Origin: Cyclobacteriaceae bacterium
GTDB taxonomy: Bacteria; Bacteroidota; Bacteroidia; Cytophagales; Cyclobacteriaceae
Reading direction: 5' to 3'
Assembly (NCBI GenBank): GCA_020832305.1
Contig: JAFIEV010000081.1
Location: 1-57,322 of the forward strand
DNA: 57,322 nucleotides
The translations under genes and the position numbers were made by a program. This document shows, one piece after another, positions 1-8,068 of the stretch. The notes below the pieces were generated by a model. That model worked only from the letters and a program-made list of their open reading frames with translations. It had not been told where the DNA came from and did no database searches. The first letter of the stretch is position 1, and each line of letters opens with the position of its first letter.

Positions 1-290
1 AACGGATGTCTTCCGGTTAAACAACTCCCTCTTGTTGGGGAGCATACCGGTGCCGCAGCATAAAAGCGGTTAAATACCATTCCGTCTTTGGCCATTGCAT
101 CAAGCGCGGGTGTTTTAATGACTTGGTTGCCGTTAAAACCAACATCACCCCAGCCTAAATCATCGGCCATAATCAAAATAATATTAGGTCTCTGATGATT
201 ATTGCCTGCTGCATTTTTCGTTGGATGAAAAGCAAACAAAAAGATACTTCCTAAAATAGCGTTGATTAAATTAATATTTACCATAAACAT
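1..290 (-). CDS. Sulfatase (S1, formylglycine-dependent), N-terminal part only
   Basis: This is the first ~96 residues of an exported sulfatase; the rest lies beyond the left edge. A hydrophobic signal-like stretch (residues 8-21) precedes [19 protein letters not shown], the usual first strand with the paired metal-binding aspartates (about D43-D44). CSPTR follows at residues 83-87, where the cysteine would be converted to formylglycine. Such enzymes remove sulfate esters from glycans in the periplasm, with calcium at the active site. I chose the ATG at 290; an in-frame ATG at 284 is nearly as good. The start sits 8 bases after the stop of the fucosidase-like remnant, so the two were probably co-transcribed. 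Family is certain from the motif; substrate cannot be told. Confidence 0.9.
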   Translation of the reverse strand, partial: MFMVNINLINAILGSIFLFAFHPTKNAAGNNHQRPNIILIMADDLGWGDVGFNGNQVIKTPALDAMAKDGMVFNRFYAAAPVCSPTRGSCLTGRHP

Positions 291-297
291 AATGTAC

Positions 298-927
298 TTA
301 CTTAATCGTTCCCAAGGTTTGTCCAATCGTAACCAACTGTTTCATAAAATCGCCTGATATAGTTCCATTTCGCAATGGTGGAACGTCCCAGGTTACTGCT
401 CCGCCTTGTTCATTAACATCCAGACTATACTTCATTATTTGTTCTGCGGTAAACCTGGGATCGCCTTGTCCCCATGTTCTACCTAAATAGCTTAAAATGT
501 GGATTTGCTTTCCATCAATCGTTTGATCGTAGGTGTGCCTGTAACTTATACTTTCAGGATTATTAATTTCTCCTGCGGTGTAATCCTCATAAGGAGTAAT
601 CGACATTATTCTGGGGAAAACACCCGGATTAAAAGCAACTATACTATTTGGATTGCCAGCACGCACAGCAGCAGCCATTGAAGCAAAGTTTGGAATATCA
701 GGATGCCTGAAATGTGTATTGGGTAGATAACAACCATCTATCCACCAACCAGAGACCTTATCTCCCCAACGGATAGAAAACTCCCGAATAACTTCCTGCC
801 AACGCAGATACATTTCTGCCTTTCTTGGATCATCGCTATCGTATGCAAATGCTTTTATTTCTGCCGGATCATCCGGGATATCAAATAATTCAAAGCCGTT
901 CTCATTTAGTTTGTAATAGTTTTGACA
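298..927 (-). pseudogene. Fucosidase-like glycoside hydrolase remnant, 5'-truncated
   Basis: The frame is open from 927 down to a TAA at 298, but no usable start lies near its left end; the first ATG (813) is well inside the domain. The main part (WQEVIREFSIRWGDKVSGWW onward, with IDGCY, FNPGV and the closing VTWDVP) resembles the C-terminal half of alpha-L-fucosidase-like (GH29-related) proteins as I remember them. The front of the frame (YYKLNENGFELFDIPDDPAE) instead reads like the C-terminal tail of a sulfatase. Immediately upstream are in-frame stops (TAG at 928-930, TAA at 937-939) and AT-rich repeat DNA. I infer a broken, possibly recombined gene. A pipeline may call 298-813 as a 171-residue protein; it would lack the N-terminal half of the barrel. 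Confidence 0.6.
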
Positions 928-995
928 CTAACTAAATTAATAATTTTATCTTATATTTTTTCATTTTTCAAACATAACACCTATACTTCTGCCAT

Positions 996-1018
996 GGCAG
1001 CCCTGTTCGGGATTTGCA
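996..1018 (-). repeat. REP-like repeat, copy 1
   Basis: A 23-bp sequence identical to 1384-1406. Extended to 1003-1027 and read on the minus strand, it also matches 32911-32935 with two mismatches in 25. The core is GGATTTGCA or its complement, a word I associate with short palindromic repeats in Bacteroidota, possibly moved by RAYT/IS200-type transposases (association from memory, not shown here). Confidence 0.7.
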
Positions 1019-1152
1019 TTCCGCCAGTGTAAAAAGGTATTTAAAGGATAGATTCACTGTACACTTAATTTTTTTTGTAACTGATTTTCAAAGTATTTGC
1101 AGGAAGGAAAGCACACACGGCAATCATGAACTAACAGAGGTAACGCTAAAGA

Positions 1153-1180
1153 CCTATAAGGATTTTTGAAACCTTATAGG
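1153..1180. repeat. CCTATAAGG inverted repeat
   Basis: The 9-bp arms CCTATAAGG (1153-1161) and CCTTATAGG (1172-1180) are perfect complements around a short A/T loop. A sister palindrome with slightly changed arms lies at 38872-38900, also near a copy of the MITE-like element. Confidence 0.6.
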
Positions 1181-1383
1181 ACGACGTACATTGAAATGGC
1201 TTTTTGTTTCGCTGTGGCCGGAAGCTATTCTTTTACCGAAAAATCATACTTCTCCGTCCCTCGTTATGGACAAATGCGATAATTTCGTGGGTAAAAATGT
1301 ATCCCGAACGCTATGCTTTCCGGGATTTCGGTTTCACCTCAATCTGTGACGAGGATTAGAAACCGTAACTATTCTACTACTGA

Positions 1384-1406
1384 GGCAGCCCTGTTCGGGA
1401 TTTGCA
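1384..1406 (-). repeat. REP-like repeat, copy 2
   Basis: Exact 23-bp duplicate of 996-1018, about 390 bases away in the same orientation. The flanks differ, so this is a dispersed repeat and not a long duplication. Confidence 0.7.
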
Positions 1407-1698
1407 GTCCACGCAACCCAACGAATATGAATGTCGATGAAAGAAAATGCGTTTGTCACAAAAGCCCAATCCTATGGGTTTTGAATTATATATCATTGTA
1501 ATACAGGTATTTGAGAGTGTTTCATGAGGACACGAACCACGGCGAGAGAGTTTGAGTGAGAAAATTTTGAAGTAAAGCACAATCTACAGCAGTAGCACGT
1601 GTCCCCGCGTAAAACTGCACACTTTACATTTTAATACATTGACAATCATTTGAATATATGGAGAGAAGGCACAAACAGTACTCGTGGGCCAGCTGAAT

Positions 1699-1782
1699 CT
1701 GAAAAAGCATGCATCTACAATGGTAACTCAGGATATTAAAATAATAAAAAATTAACATATTAGGCGTTTTTCAGCGCGCCCT
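1699..1782. repeat. MITE-like element, copy 1
   Basis: About 84 bp, starting CTGAAAAAG and ending near TTTTTCAGCGCGCC, so the ends are inverted repeats. Inside is TCAGGATATTAAAATAAT, identical in the copy at 43720-43797 and degenerate in the copy at 38752-38833. It has no coding capacity; it could be a small non-autonomous element or an intergenic hairpin repeat. Confidence 0.6.
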
Positions 1783-1841
1783 AATCATTCTGGTTTCCAA
1801 CACCAGGTTGTAGGAAAACAAAAACCGATCAAATTAAAAAG

Positions 1842-2540
1842 TCATACATGCAGGCTGCCACATAGAATAACCAGGGTCAACACATTATCCCTTAAACCAT
1901 CGATTGCTCTGTAGATTAGATTTTGAATGGTTCGTGGGTTACCAGAACCCATAATCTCTGCAATCTGTTGTAAGGTAAGTTGCTCGTAATAAAAATAATA
2001 TATAGCTTCTCTTTGACGCTCTGTAAGCGCTTTTAAGGCATTATTGAGCTTTGACAGTTTCTCCTGATCAAGCTGGGCATTGATTAGCTTGTCTTCATCT
2101 GATAAAGTAAAAAGAAATTCATGTCCTGCATACATATCAGCAGAGGCTTTTAACCTGCTTTCTTTCTTTATCGATCTTAAATAACGGGTTTTAAATGACT
2201 TTAATAAATAATATTTGATTGAATCTGTATCGGAAAGTTTCCTGTCTTTTTTACAGAGGTCGAGGAACAGCTCCTGAATACAATCTTCAATTACTTCTGT
2301 TTCAGGCGTCATCTGGTGCCCGTAATTATAAAGTATAGGATAATATTTCTGATAGATGTAAATAAAAGCTTCCCTGGATCCTTTTTTAAACTCCCGCCAA
2401 ATATATGCATCGTCTTTATACTGATAGAAGGAAATATGCACACTCTTCTCATCCAAATTATCAATTGGATAAGTCCTTGCAGGCTGATATCCTGAATATG
2501 GCGAGGCTTCAGAATGTTCCATGTTCACATATTTGTGCAC
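1842..2540 (-). CDS. ECF-type RNA polymerase sigma factor (orphan)
   Basis: A 232-residue sigma-70 family protein. Region 2 spans about residues 55-120 (GSREAFIYIYQKYY, then EDCIQELFLDL), and region 4 about 165-220 (LTERQREAIYYFYYEQLTL followed by a helix-turn-helix). It would direct RNA polymerase to a small regulon, typically a nearby polysaccharide locus. Unlike the sigma factor at the other end of the PUL it has no FecR-type anti-sigma gene beside it. It lies 134 bases downstream of the last lyase gene on the same strand, so it could be read from the PUL or from its own promoter. An ATG at codon 7 (2522) is an alternative start. The C-terminus beyond region 4 is hydrophobic and ends in GSLHV, which is unusual. 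Confidence 0.88.
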   Translation of the reverse strand: MHKYVNMEHSEASPYSGYQPARTYPIDNLDEKSVHISFYQYKDDAYIWREFKKGSREAFIYIYQKYYPILYNYGHQMTPETEVIEDCIQELFLDLCKKDRKLSDTDSIKYYLLKSFKTRYLRSIKKESRLKASADMYAGHEFLFTLSDEDKLINAQLDQEKLSKLNNALKALTERQREAIYYFYYEQLTLQQIAEIMGSGNPRTIQNLIYRAIDGLRDNVLTLVILCGSLHV

Positions 2541-2674
2541 TGAATGTTTTCAATAAACCGTCAAATTAAAAAAATAGTTTTACAAAAATCGCTATAATTT
2601 CAATTTAAAAAACAAAACAGTGCATTCTAATGTGACTTTAATAACTGCTTGCTATATAAGCTTATACTATCCTG

Positions 2675-4609
2675 CTATTGCACCGGCTTTATGACAAAAA
2701 CATTTTTTCCTTTCAATTGGGGTTTCGTAGCAGTAAATACAATCCTGGTAATGCCATCAGGCCAATATCTTATCAAGCCATTATCTGTAACTTCATAATA
2801 TTCGATTTCGGTTTTAAGTAAGGCAGGATTAAAGTGCATTTCAAGCCGAAATCCATCTCCATCCAACTGTAATACCCCTGATTTTAGCTGATGTACCTTG
2901 CAATACGTTACAAAATTTAATGTGGTAGGCTCTTCACTAAGTTGATTAACCTCAAAATTATCCTGAATTGTGAACTGCTTTCCCCGATCGAGCTGGTAGG
3001 TACGCATCCATGATTTTACACCGGCACTTTCAGGATAGGCTCCGGAAATATCTGTTGAAAAAACCGCCCTGCGGGCATTGGCTTTGAAATTAGTCAGACT
3101 GGCTTTATAATTACGACCCTGCATCTGATCAACTCCATTGATTTTTGGCAGGTTGTGGTATTGACTTTGCATAGTCCAGATTTCATACCTGCGGCTGCTG
3201 AAGGTTTTAGCTGTATAGGTTTCCCGACCGATATCAATAAACGCGGGTTTACCATTGTAATACAGCACAAAAGTCCCTAAATCGTTATGATTATGACTTT
3301 CCGCATTATGACCTCCTTTGGCGGCAAAAAAGAAGCCTTGTGATGATCCCGCCTTATCTCTTGCGCCGGCAACTTCGGTTTGAGGAAGCCAAAAATCAAA
3401 AATGAGTGCATTCACTGGTTCTGTCGCCTGCATTTCACCAAGAAATGTCAGCTCCATTATTTGTTCATCCACTTTTCCAATTGGGATTTTGGTTCCCAAA
3501 CCCTGCTTTTCAGCCAGATAAACACCGAATTTCTGCATAACAGGATCGTCAATGTCTTTGCCATAACTGTAAATGATTTGCGGTCTGCTTCCGGTAGTGG
3601 CATCGGCATCGGCAAAATTGATAAAATATGGGTATTCGATGTAGGCTTTGTAAATATATGAACCCATATTTTTGATAAGCGCATTGTCAAAAACATCAAA
3701 TTTATCTCCGGTAGCCCTTTTCAGCAGATCAAGGCATTGATACAAGGAGGCTCCTGCCCTTCCCCAATACGAAGGGCCTTCATCACAGCCCCCATCATCG
3801 GGATACACATTGACAAATTCATCGAGGGAACGAATCACTTTATTTACACCCTCTGTTCTTTTTTGCGGATTATCCTCAAGTATAAGTATGGCGATGAGTA
3901 CATTGTGATTGGTCCAGGGATTCCAGTTGTTAACATGACGGCTGCCATCAAAACCCTGCCACCAGAAATCATTCCTTTCATAATAAGGTATTACGACCTT
4001 ATTCATAATCTCATTTCGTAATCTCGTAGCTATGAGTGGGTGTATTTTGTCAAACTCATCTTTAAACAAATACCATGTCCAAGACAAAATATTGGCGATT
4101 TCTCCTACGCCCAGGTCAATAACGGGTTCATCGGCATCGGGCAGGCCATGAGGCGCTTTCTGAGCAGTAAGATGAGCTGACCAACCCCACCAGGTCTGCT
4201 CGCTGTAATACCAGACGCCGTTTACAATCTGATCAATAAAGCGACCTTTACCTTCGGTAAGTTCAGCCATAACCAGAGAAACCAGTGCTGCCCGGGGTGC
4301 TGCATATACTTCCTGCCTGCGGTCTCCTGAGCGGATGATTTCAAGATAGTCTGTTGCCTTTACCACTGGCCAGTCATAATTGAGATAGGCCTCCGCATTT
4401 TCTATGTATTGCTTGCGCAAGGTCTGCGGAAGATTATTCCAGAATTCCCGGCTATTATATCCCGGAAAATTCAGCTCTGAAAAATCTTTGATGAGTACTT
4501 TGGTCAATTCTATTTGACCCGCTTTACTCTGGAGCAGATCTCGCTTTTCATAGGCTATGGACTGCAGTGAAATGCAGGCCAAAACGCTGATTAACAGTAG
4601 CTTTTTCAT
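2675..4609 (-). CDS. Heparinase II/III-family polysaccharide lyase
   Basis: An exported protein of 644 residues. I start it at the ATG at 4609, 8 bases after the stop of the preceding gene, because a clear signal peptide begins there (MKKLLLISVLACISLQSIA); the longer frame would overlap that gene. Residues ~30-370 form the alpha-helical toroid (GGCDEGPSYWG, candidate tyrosine Y281), and ~400-640 the beta-sandwich of PF07940 with HNHND at 439-443, which supplies the catalytic-site histidine in this fold. Family members cleave uronic-acid glycans (heparin, alginate, hyaluronan and others) by beta-elimination. It is the last enzyme of the lyase operon. The CAZy family (PL12, 21, 33 or other) and substrate cannot be fixed from motifs alone. 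Confidence 0.85.
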   Translation of the reverse strand: MKKLLLISVLACISLQSIAYEKRDLLQSKAGQIELTKVLIKDFSELNFPGYNSREFWNNLPQTLRKQYIENAEAYLNYDWPVVKATDYLEIIRSGDRRQEVYAAPRAALVSLVMAELTEGKGRFIDQIVNGVWYYSEQTWWGWSAHLTAQKAPHGLPDADEPVIDLGVGEIANILSWTWYLFKDEFDKIHPLIATRLRNEIMNKVVIPYYERNDFWWQGFDGSRHVNNWNPWTNHNVLIAILILEDNPQKRTEGVNKVIRSLDEFVNVYPDDGGCDEGPSYWGRAGASLYQCLDLLKRATGDKFDVFDNALIKNMGSYIYKAYIEYPYFINFADADATTGSRPQIIYSYGKDIDDPVMQKFGVYLAEKQGLGTKIPIGKVDEQIMELTFLGEMQATEPVNALIFDFWLPQTEVAGARDKAGSSQGFFFAAKGGHNAESHNHNDLGTFVLYYNGKPAFIDIGRETYTAKTFSSRRYEIWTMQSQYHNLPKINGVDQMQGRNYKASLTNFKANARRAVFSTDISGAYPESAGVKSWMRTYQLDRGKQFTIQDNFEVNQLSEEPTTLNFVTYCKVHQLKSGVLQLDGDGFRLEMHFNPALLKTEIEYYEVTDNGLIRYWPDGITRIVFTATKPQLKGKNVFVIKPVQ

Positions 4610-4616
4610 AGTTGTA

Positions 4617-7600
4617 TCATTTGATTTTAATCGGTTTCTGATAATCTTCATTCATATCATAAGGCAACTGCCATACATTGCCATCAAGGTCGCCGAAATA
4701 CAGTCGCGATGGACTGAATTCATGCGGGTGGCCATCGGCCCAGAAAAAAGAAAATGGCGCAGTATAGTTTAGGGGCCTTCGCACATAAGAATGGTTATAC
4801 TCACTGTTTTCGGTGATTGCCTTCAGTTTTTTCCAGGATTTGCCACTGTTTTTTGATTGCCAGATCTCTATCTCTCCCCCTACACCCCAGACTTGCGGTT
4901 GTGTGCCGGTAGGCGCCACTAATTTCCATGTCTTTGTATCCAGATACAGACTGCCCATGTCATAGTTATGATCTGATTCTGTGATTCTCCGGGTGATCCA
5001 TTTCTTGCCATTCCACCGGGTAATGCACCATTCATATGGGGCACTTACAGGGCCTGGTTCATGTCCGTTACTTCGAATGAAGAGGCATACAGGATGTCCG
5101 CGATCATCGAAAACCATATCACGGATGTAAATATTTTTACCCAATGAGTAATAGTCTGCTATAAAAGCAGGGTTTTGCAGATCAATCATGGGAATGGTAA
5201 CAGGACTACCAGCGGCGTTGGTCCAGGTTTTCCCCATATCGATGGTTTCCACGTAATATAAATCTGTTCTTTTATCTACATTGCCATCGGGATGACGGTT
5301 GAAAAAGGTGCCAACTTTCTGATTTTCAAAAACGGCACTTACCTGATAATGGCCCGAACGCTCACCTTTATTTTGCGGAATGGCTGCCAGCAATTTATCG
5401 TCTGTCCAAACCATACCATCTGTGCTGGTCTCAAAATACAACTGACGAATACCGGTATATTTGGTAAAGAGGTGTATGTATCCGTCTTTCGTTTTCCAGG
5501 GTTGGGGGTAGGTCATTTCCTCTTCAGAAATTAATTCAAAAGCATCGATGCTCAGGGGTTGTACACTCTTGTATTTAAAGCCCGGCCTGCTTCTTCCCCT
5601 GCCACTGACAAATACCCAGATATAATCATTATCATCTATCATAATGGTAGGATTATCATGCGGGTCATCCACGCCATTTTTGTCACATACCACCGTTGGT
5701 TTTGAGAGTAAACCGGTTGCATGGTCAAACTCACCGGCCATGCACAGCAAATATCTGTCGCTGGAACCCTTGGTACCCCCATAGACAAAAAAGGTCTTAT
5801 TGGCCTTTTCTGAATAAGCCGCCAGCGGAATGTGAAAAGAGGTGTAGGTCCCCAATGCCCCTGAATACTTATCACCATGTTCGTATTTTTGCCCGAGTTC
5901 AAACCATATGCCACGGTAACCGTCCACTTTGGTATTACTGAGATTGGTTGTAGGCTTATTTAGAGGGATACTGATTTCCTGCGCCTTGCCATCCAGTGAA
6001 GTAATATTTACCTTTACCTGCTCTTCTTCCATTTGAATGATCTGTGCAGACACTTCTTGAATCACCTTTTCCGAGGGGTACAAAAGCCATACAAAGGTGG
6101 CATCTCCCTCAATATCTACCGAATATATGGCGGTTTCATTGGGTTCATATTTATTATACACTTCGCTGTACCAACCTTGAATTACAGGCTCTTCCTGACC
6201 TTTAACAATTTCCACCTTCCAATCCGATTCATCGAGGGGCGTTACCCATAAATTACCTTTGTGATTTTGGGTAAAGACTTTTTTTCCATCGCTGTGCACC
6301 ACATTTTCCGGGTGAAAATGCCATAAGGCCGTAATGGTTCTGGGCCGATCGGTAGTAATGTGATCCACTACAATCCAAAACCCTCCTCTCTGATAATGAA
6401 AGGTTCTGGTATGGGTAGCATCGCCTTCCAGATCTTTAAATGCATCAAATGAAGCTGTTGCATAATCAAAATCCGGATTGATTTGAAAATCTCCCGGATC
6501 TGTGGGCTTTTTAGCATGTGTTGGTCCGGGTGCCTGTCCTTTTCCATCGATCATCAACACATTGTGGCTTTCACTGCCCAGGGCATATTTGCGAAATTTT
6601 TCTGCCACTGCCCCTCTATAAGCAAACCTGCCGCCATCAACCAAGAGGTCGCGGCCATAAGCAGAAATGGATATATGCATTTTGTCGTTGTGTTGATGAC
6701 CGCTGCCCCAGGGTCCCATATCGAAAAAGGACCAGTGTGCATCTTCATCAAAACCACTTCTGGAAATGAGATGTCCTGCCCAGGGATAAAATACTGATGG
6801 TCCGGTTTCTGGCGTAGTGCCAGATTTTCCATGATTGACGATAAAATCCCAGTCAGGACGGTCGTATGATTCCAGCGCTTTTTCAATCAGTCTTTTATTG
6901 TTAATGCGGTCTGCATCATTATTAAGCAGTCCAAATCCATCAGGACGGATTGTATAAGCCAGGTATGACCACATATCTTCCATGGTCCTGGTATAATACT
7001 CCGGCAATTCCACCCCTGCCTTTTGACATATATCATAAAATAGTTTGAAATTGTGAAGGGAAACATAATGATAGCTTGAAGTGAGTTCGGTCTGAACTCC
7101 ATCGGGATAAACCTGATCCTTCATGCTTTCTACCATTACCTCTTTGGCATAATTAAGCCATTCATCCGCTTCGGCAAATTCTGGCCAAAAAGCCGCCACG
7201 GTGGCCAGACCTGAAATTTCCATTGTCAGCCAGTTGTTTTGTGCATGAAAGGTTCTTGCATAATGCGCATGATCAGGCAGGCTGCTCAGTATCAGAAGGC
7301 GCGTTGCCTCAGAAAGCAGGTCCTTTTCTGCCAGTCCAAAAAATAAATCAGCCCATAGCTTCACCCTAAAGCTCACTTCCAGTCCCCGCCACATAGCTGT
7401 GCTGCTTTTTACACCCGGATAAGGCCAGCTTTTTATAACCCAGTCTTTGACAAATGAATCTATATAGGTCGCGTACTCCGGGTTTCCGGTTTCAACATAG
7501 TGCGAGTAGAGATAATTAATAGGATAATGTCGGTTGAGGGCCCATGCCCATTCGATATCATGTTCGGGGCCCTGGTGAGACCAGATTAAATTGCCGTTTT

Positions 7601-7964
7601 CATCTCTCGGCACCTTGCCAGCTACCCGCTGAAAGGTAAAAATATCAGATAAGATAGAATCTGCAGCAGGGATACGCTGCCCTGTATATTGCGGGATTTC
7701 CTTTTTGAAAACTGCTGCGGATGGATGTTGAATATAATACCTGAGCAAAGCTTTACAGGCGGCCTCGAGTTGTTGATTTTCATAATGCTGCTTAACCTCG
7801 CTTAAACCTTGCCTGGAAAAATCCAGATTTTGAAAAATTGAAAGGGCCTTTTCAGGATAATGCCTAAAAAAGTCTTCGGTTGTGGATATACCCCTCCAGT
7901 CATGCTGTGCCTGCACCTGGACAATTATACTTATCAAAATGGCGGTTACAACAGTTCTTATCAT
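4617..7964 (-). CDS. Two-domain lyase: heparinase II/III module fused to BNR_4 beta-propeller
   Basis: A secreted protein of 1115 residues (signal peptide ~1-20). The N-terminal ~650 residues are a complete heparinase II/III lyase: helical toroid with NNWLTMEIS (N243-N244), a tyrosine-containing YHY at 298-300, then the beta-sandwich with GHQHND (H423, H425). Residues ~678-1115 form a separate propeller of the BNR_4 type (PF15892), related to the next gene upstream. In that propeller a first histidine (H769) and a tyrosine (Y819) match the positions used by ulvan lyases PL24/25. The expected second histidine (+20) is R789 and the expected arginine (+16 after Tyr) is K835. The propeller may thus bind sugar or have altered chemistry. 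The frame is continuous across the junction. Both modules are elsewhere found as separate proteins, so this is a natural fusion within the operon. Confidence 0.85.
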   Translation of the reverse strand: MIRTVVTAILISIIVQVQAQHDWRGISTTEDFFRHYPEKALSIFQNLDFSRQGLSEVKQHYENQQLEAACKALLRYYIQHPSAAVFKKEIPQYTGQRIPAADSILSDIFTFQRVAGKVPRDENGNLIWSHQGPEHDIEWAWALNRHYPINYLYSHYVETGNPEYATYIDSFVKDWVIKSWPYPGVKSSTAMWRGLEVSFRVKLWADLFFGLAEKDLLSEATRLLILSSLPDHAHYARTFHAQNNWLTMEISGLATVAAFWPEFAEADEWLNYAKEVMVESMKDQVYPDGVQTELTSSYHYVSLHNFKLFYDICQKAGVELPEYYTRTMEDMWSYLAYTIRPDGFGLLNNDADRINNKRLIEKALESYDRPDWDFIVNHGKSGTTPETGPSVFYPWAGHLISRSGFDEDAHWSFFDMGPWGSGHQHNDKMHISISAYGRDLLVDGGRFAYRGAVAEKFRKYALGSESHNVLMIDGKGQAPGPTHAKKPTDPGDFQINPDFDYATASFDAFKDLEGDATHTRTFHYQRGGFWIVVDHITTDRPRTITALWHFHPENVVHSDGKKVFTQNHKGNLWVTPLDESDWKVEIVKGQEEPVIQGWYSEVYNKYEPNETAIYSVDIEGDATFVWLLYPSEKVIQEVSAQIIQMEEEQVKVNITSLDGKAQEISIPLNKPTTNLSNTKVDGYRGIWFELGQKYEHGDKYSGALGTYTSFHIPLAAYSEKANKTFFVYGGTKGSSDRYLLCMAGEFDHATGLLSKPTVVCDKNGVDDPHDNPTIMIDDNDYIWVFVSGRGRSRPGFKYKSVQPLSIDAFELISEEEMTYPQPWKTKDGYIHLFTKYTGIRQLYFETSTDGMVWTDDKLLAAIPQNKGERSGHYQVSAVFENQKVGTFFNRHPDGNVDKRTDLYYVETIDMGKTWTNAAGSPVTIPMIDLQNPAFIADYYSLGKNIYIRDMVFDDRGHPVCLFIRSNGHEPGPVSAPYEWCITRWNGKKWITRRITESDHNYDMGSLYLDTKTWKLVAPTGTQPQVWGVGGEIEIWQSKNSGKSWKKLKAITENSEYNHSYVRRPLNYTAPFSFFWADGHPHEFSPSRLYFGDLDGNVWQLPYDMNEDYQKPIKIK

Positions 7965-8068
7965 AATGCTTATCCTATCTTTTTTATCTTTTTACAATTT
8001 ATATTAAATGGTCATTATTGAATCCGCAACTGGCGTAGTTTGTACCGAAAAGCTTAGGATTCAGGGAG

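Larger units (their letters stand above)
928..1841. other. Gene-free, repeat-rich gap
   Basis: No convincing coding frame is present. The stretch is AT-rich and holds two copies of a 23-bp repeat, an inverted repeat at 1153-1180, and a MITE-like element at 1699-1782. It lies exactly where the fucosidase-like gene has lost its 5' end, so it is probably the scar of mobile-element activity. No transposase fragment is recognisable. Confidence 0.6.

Noticed and set aside
1313-1580. Two overlapping short frames (62 and 67 codons) in the left gap
   Set aside because: Both run through the REP-like repeat and have cysteine-rich, low-sense sequences; no homology pattern recognised.
4610-4651. Longer N-terminus for the heparinase-like protein ending at 2675
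   Set aside because: It would overlap the preceding gene by more than 30 bases and place 14 residues before an otherwise perfect signal peptide.
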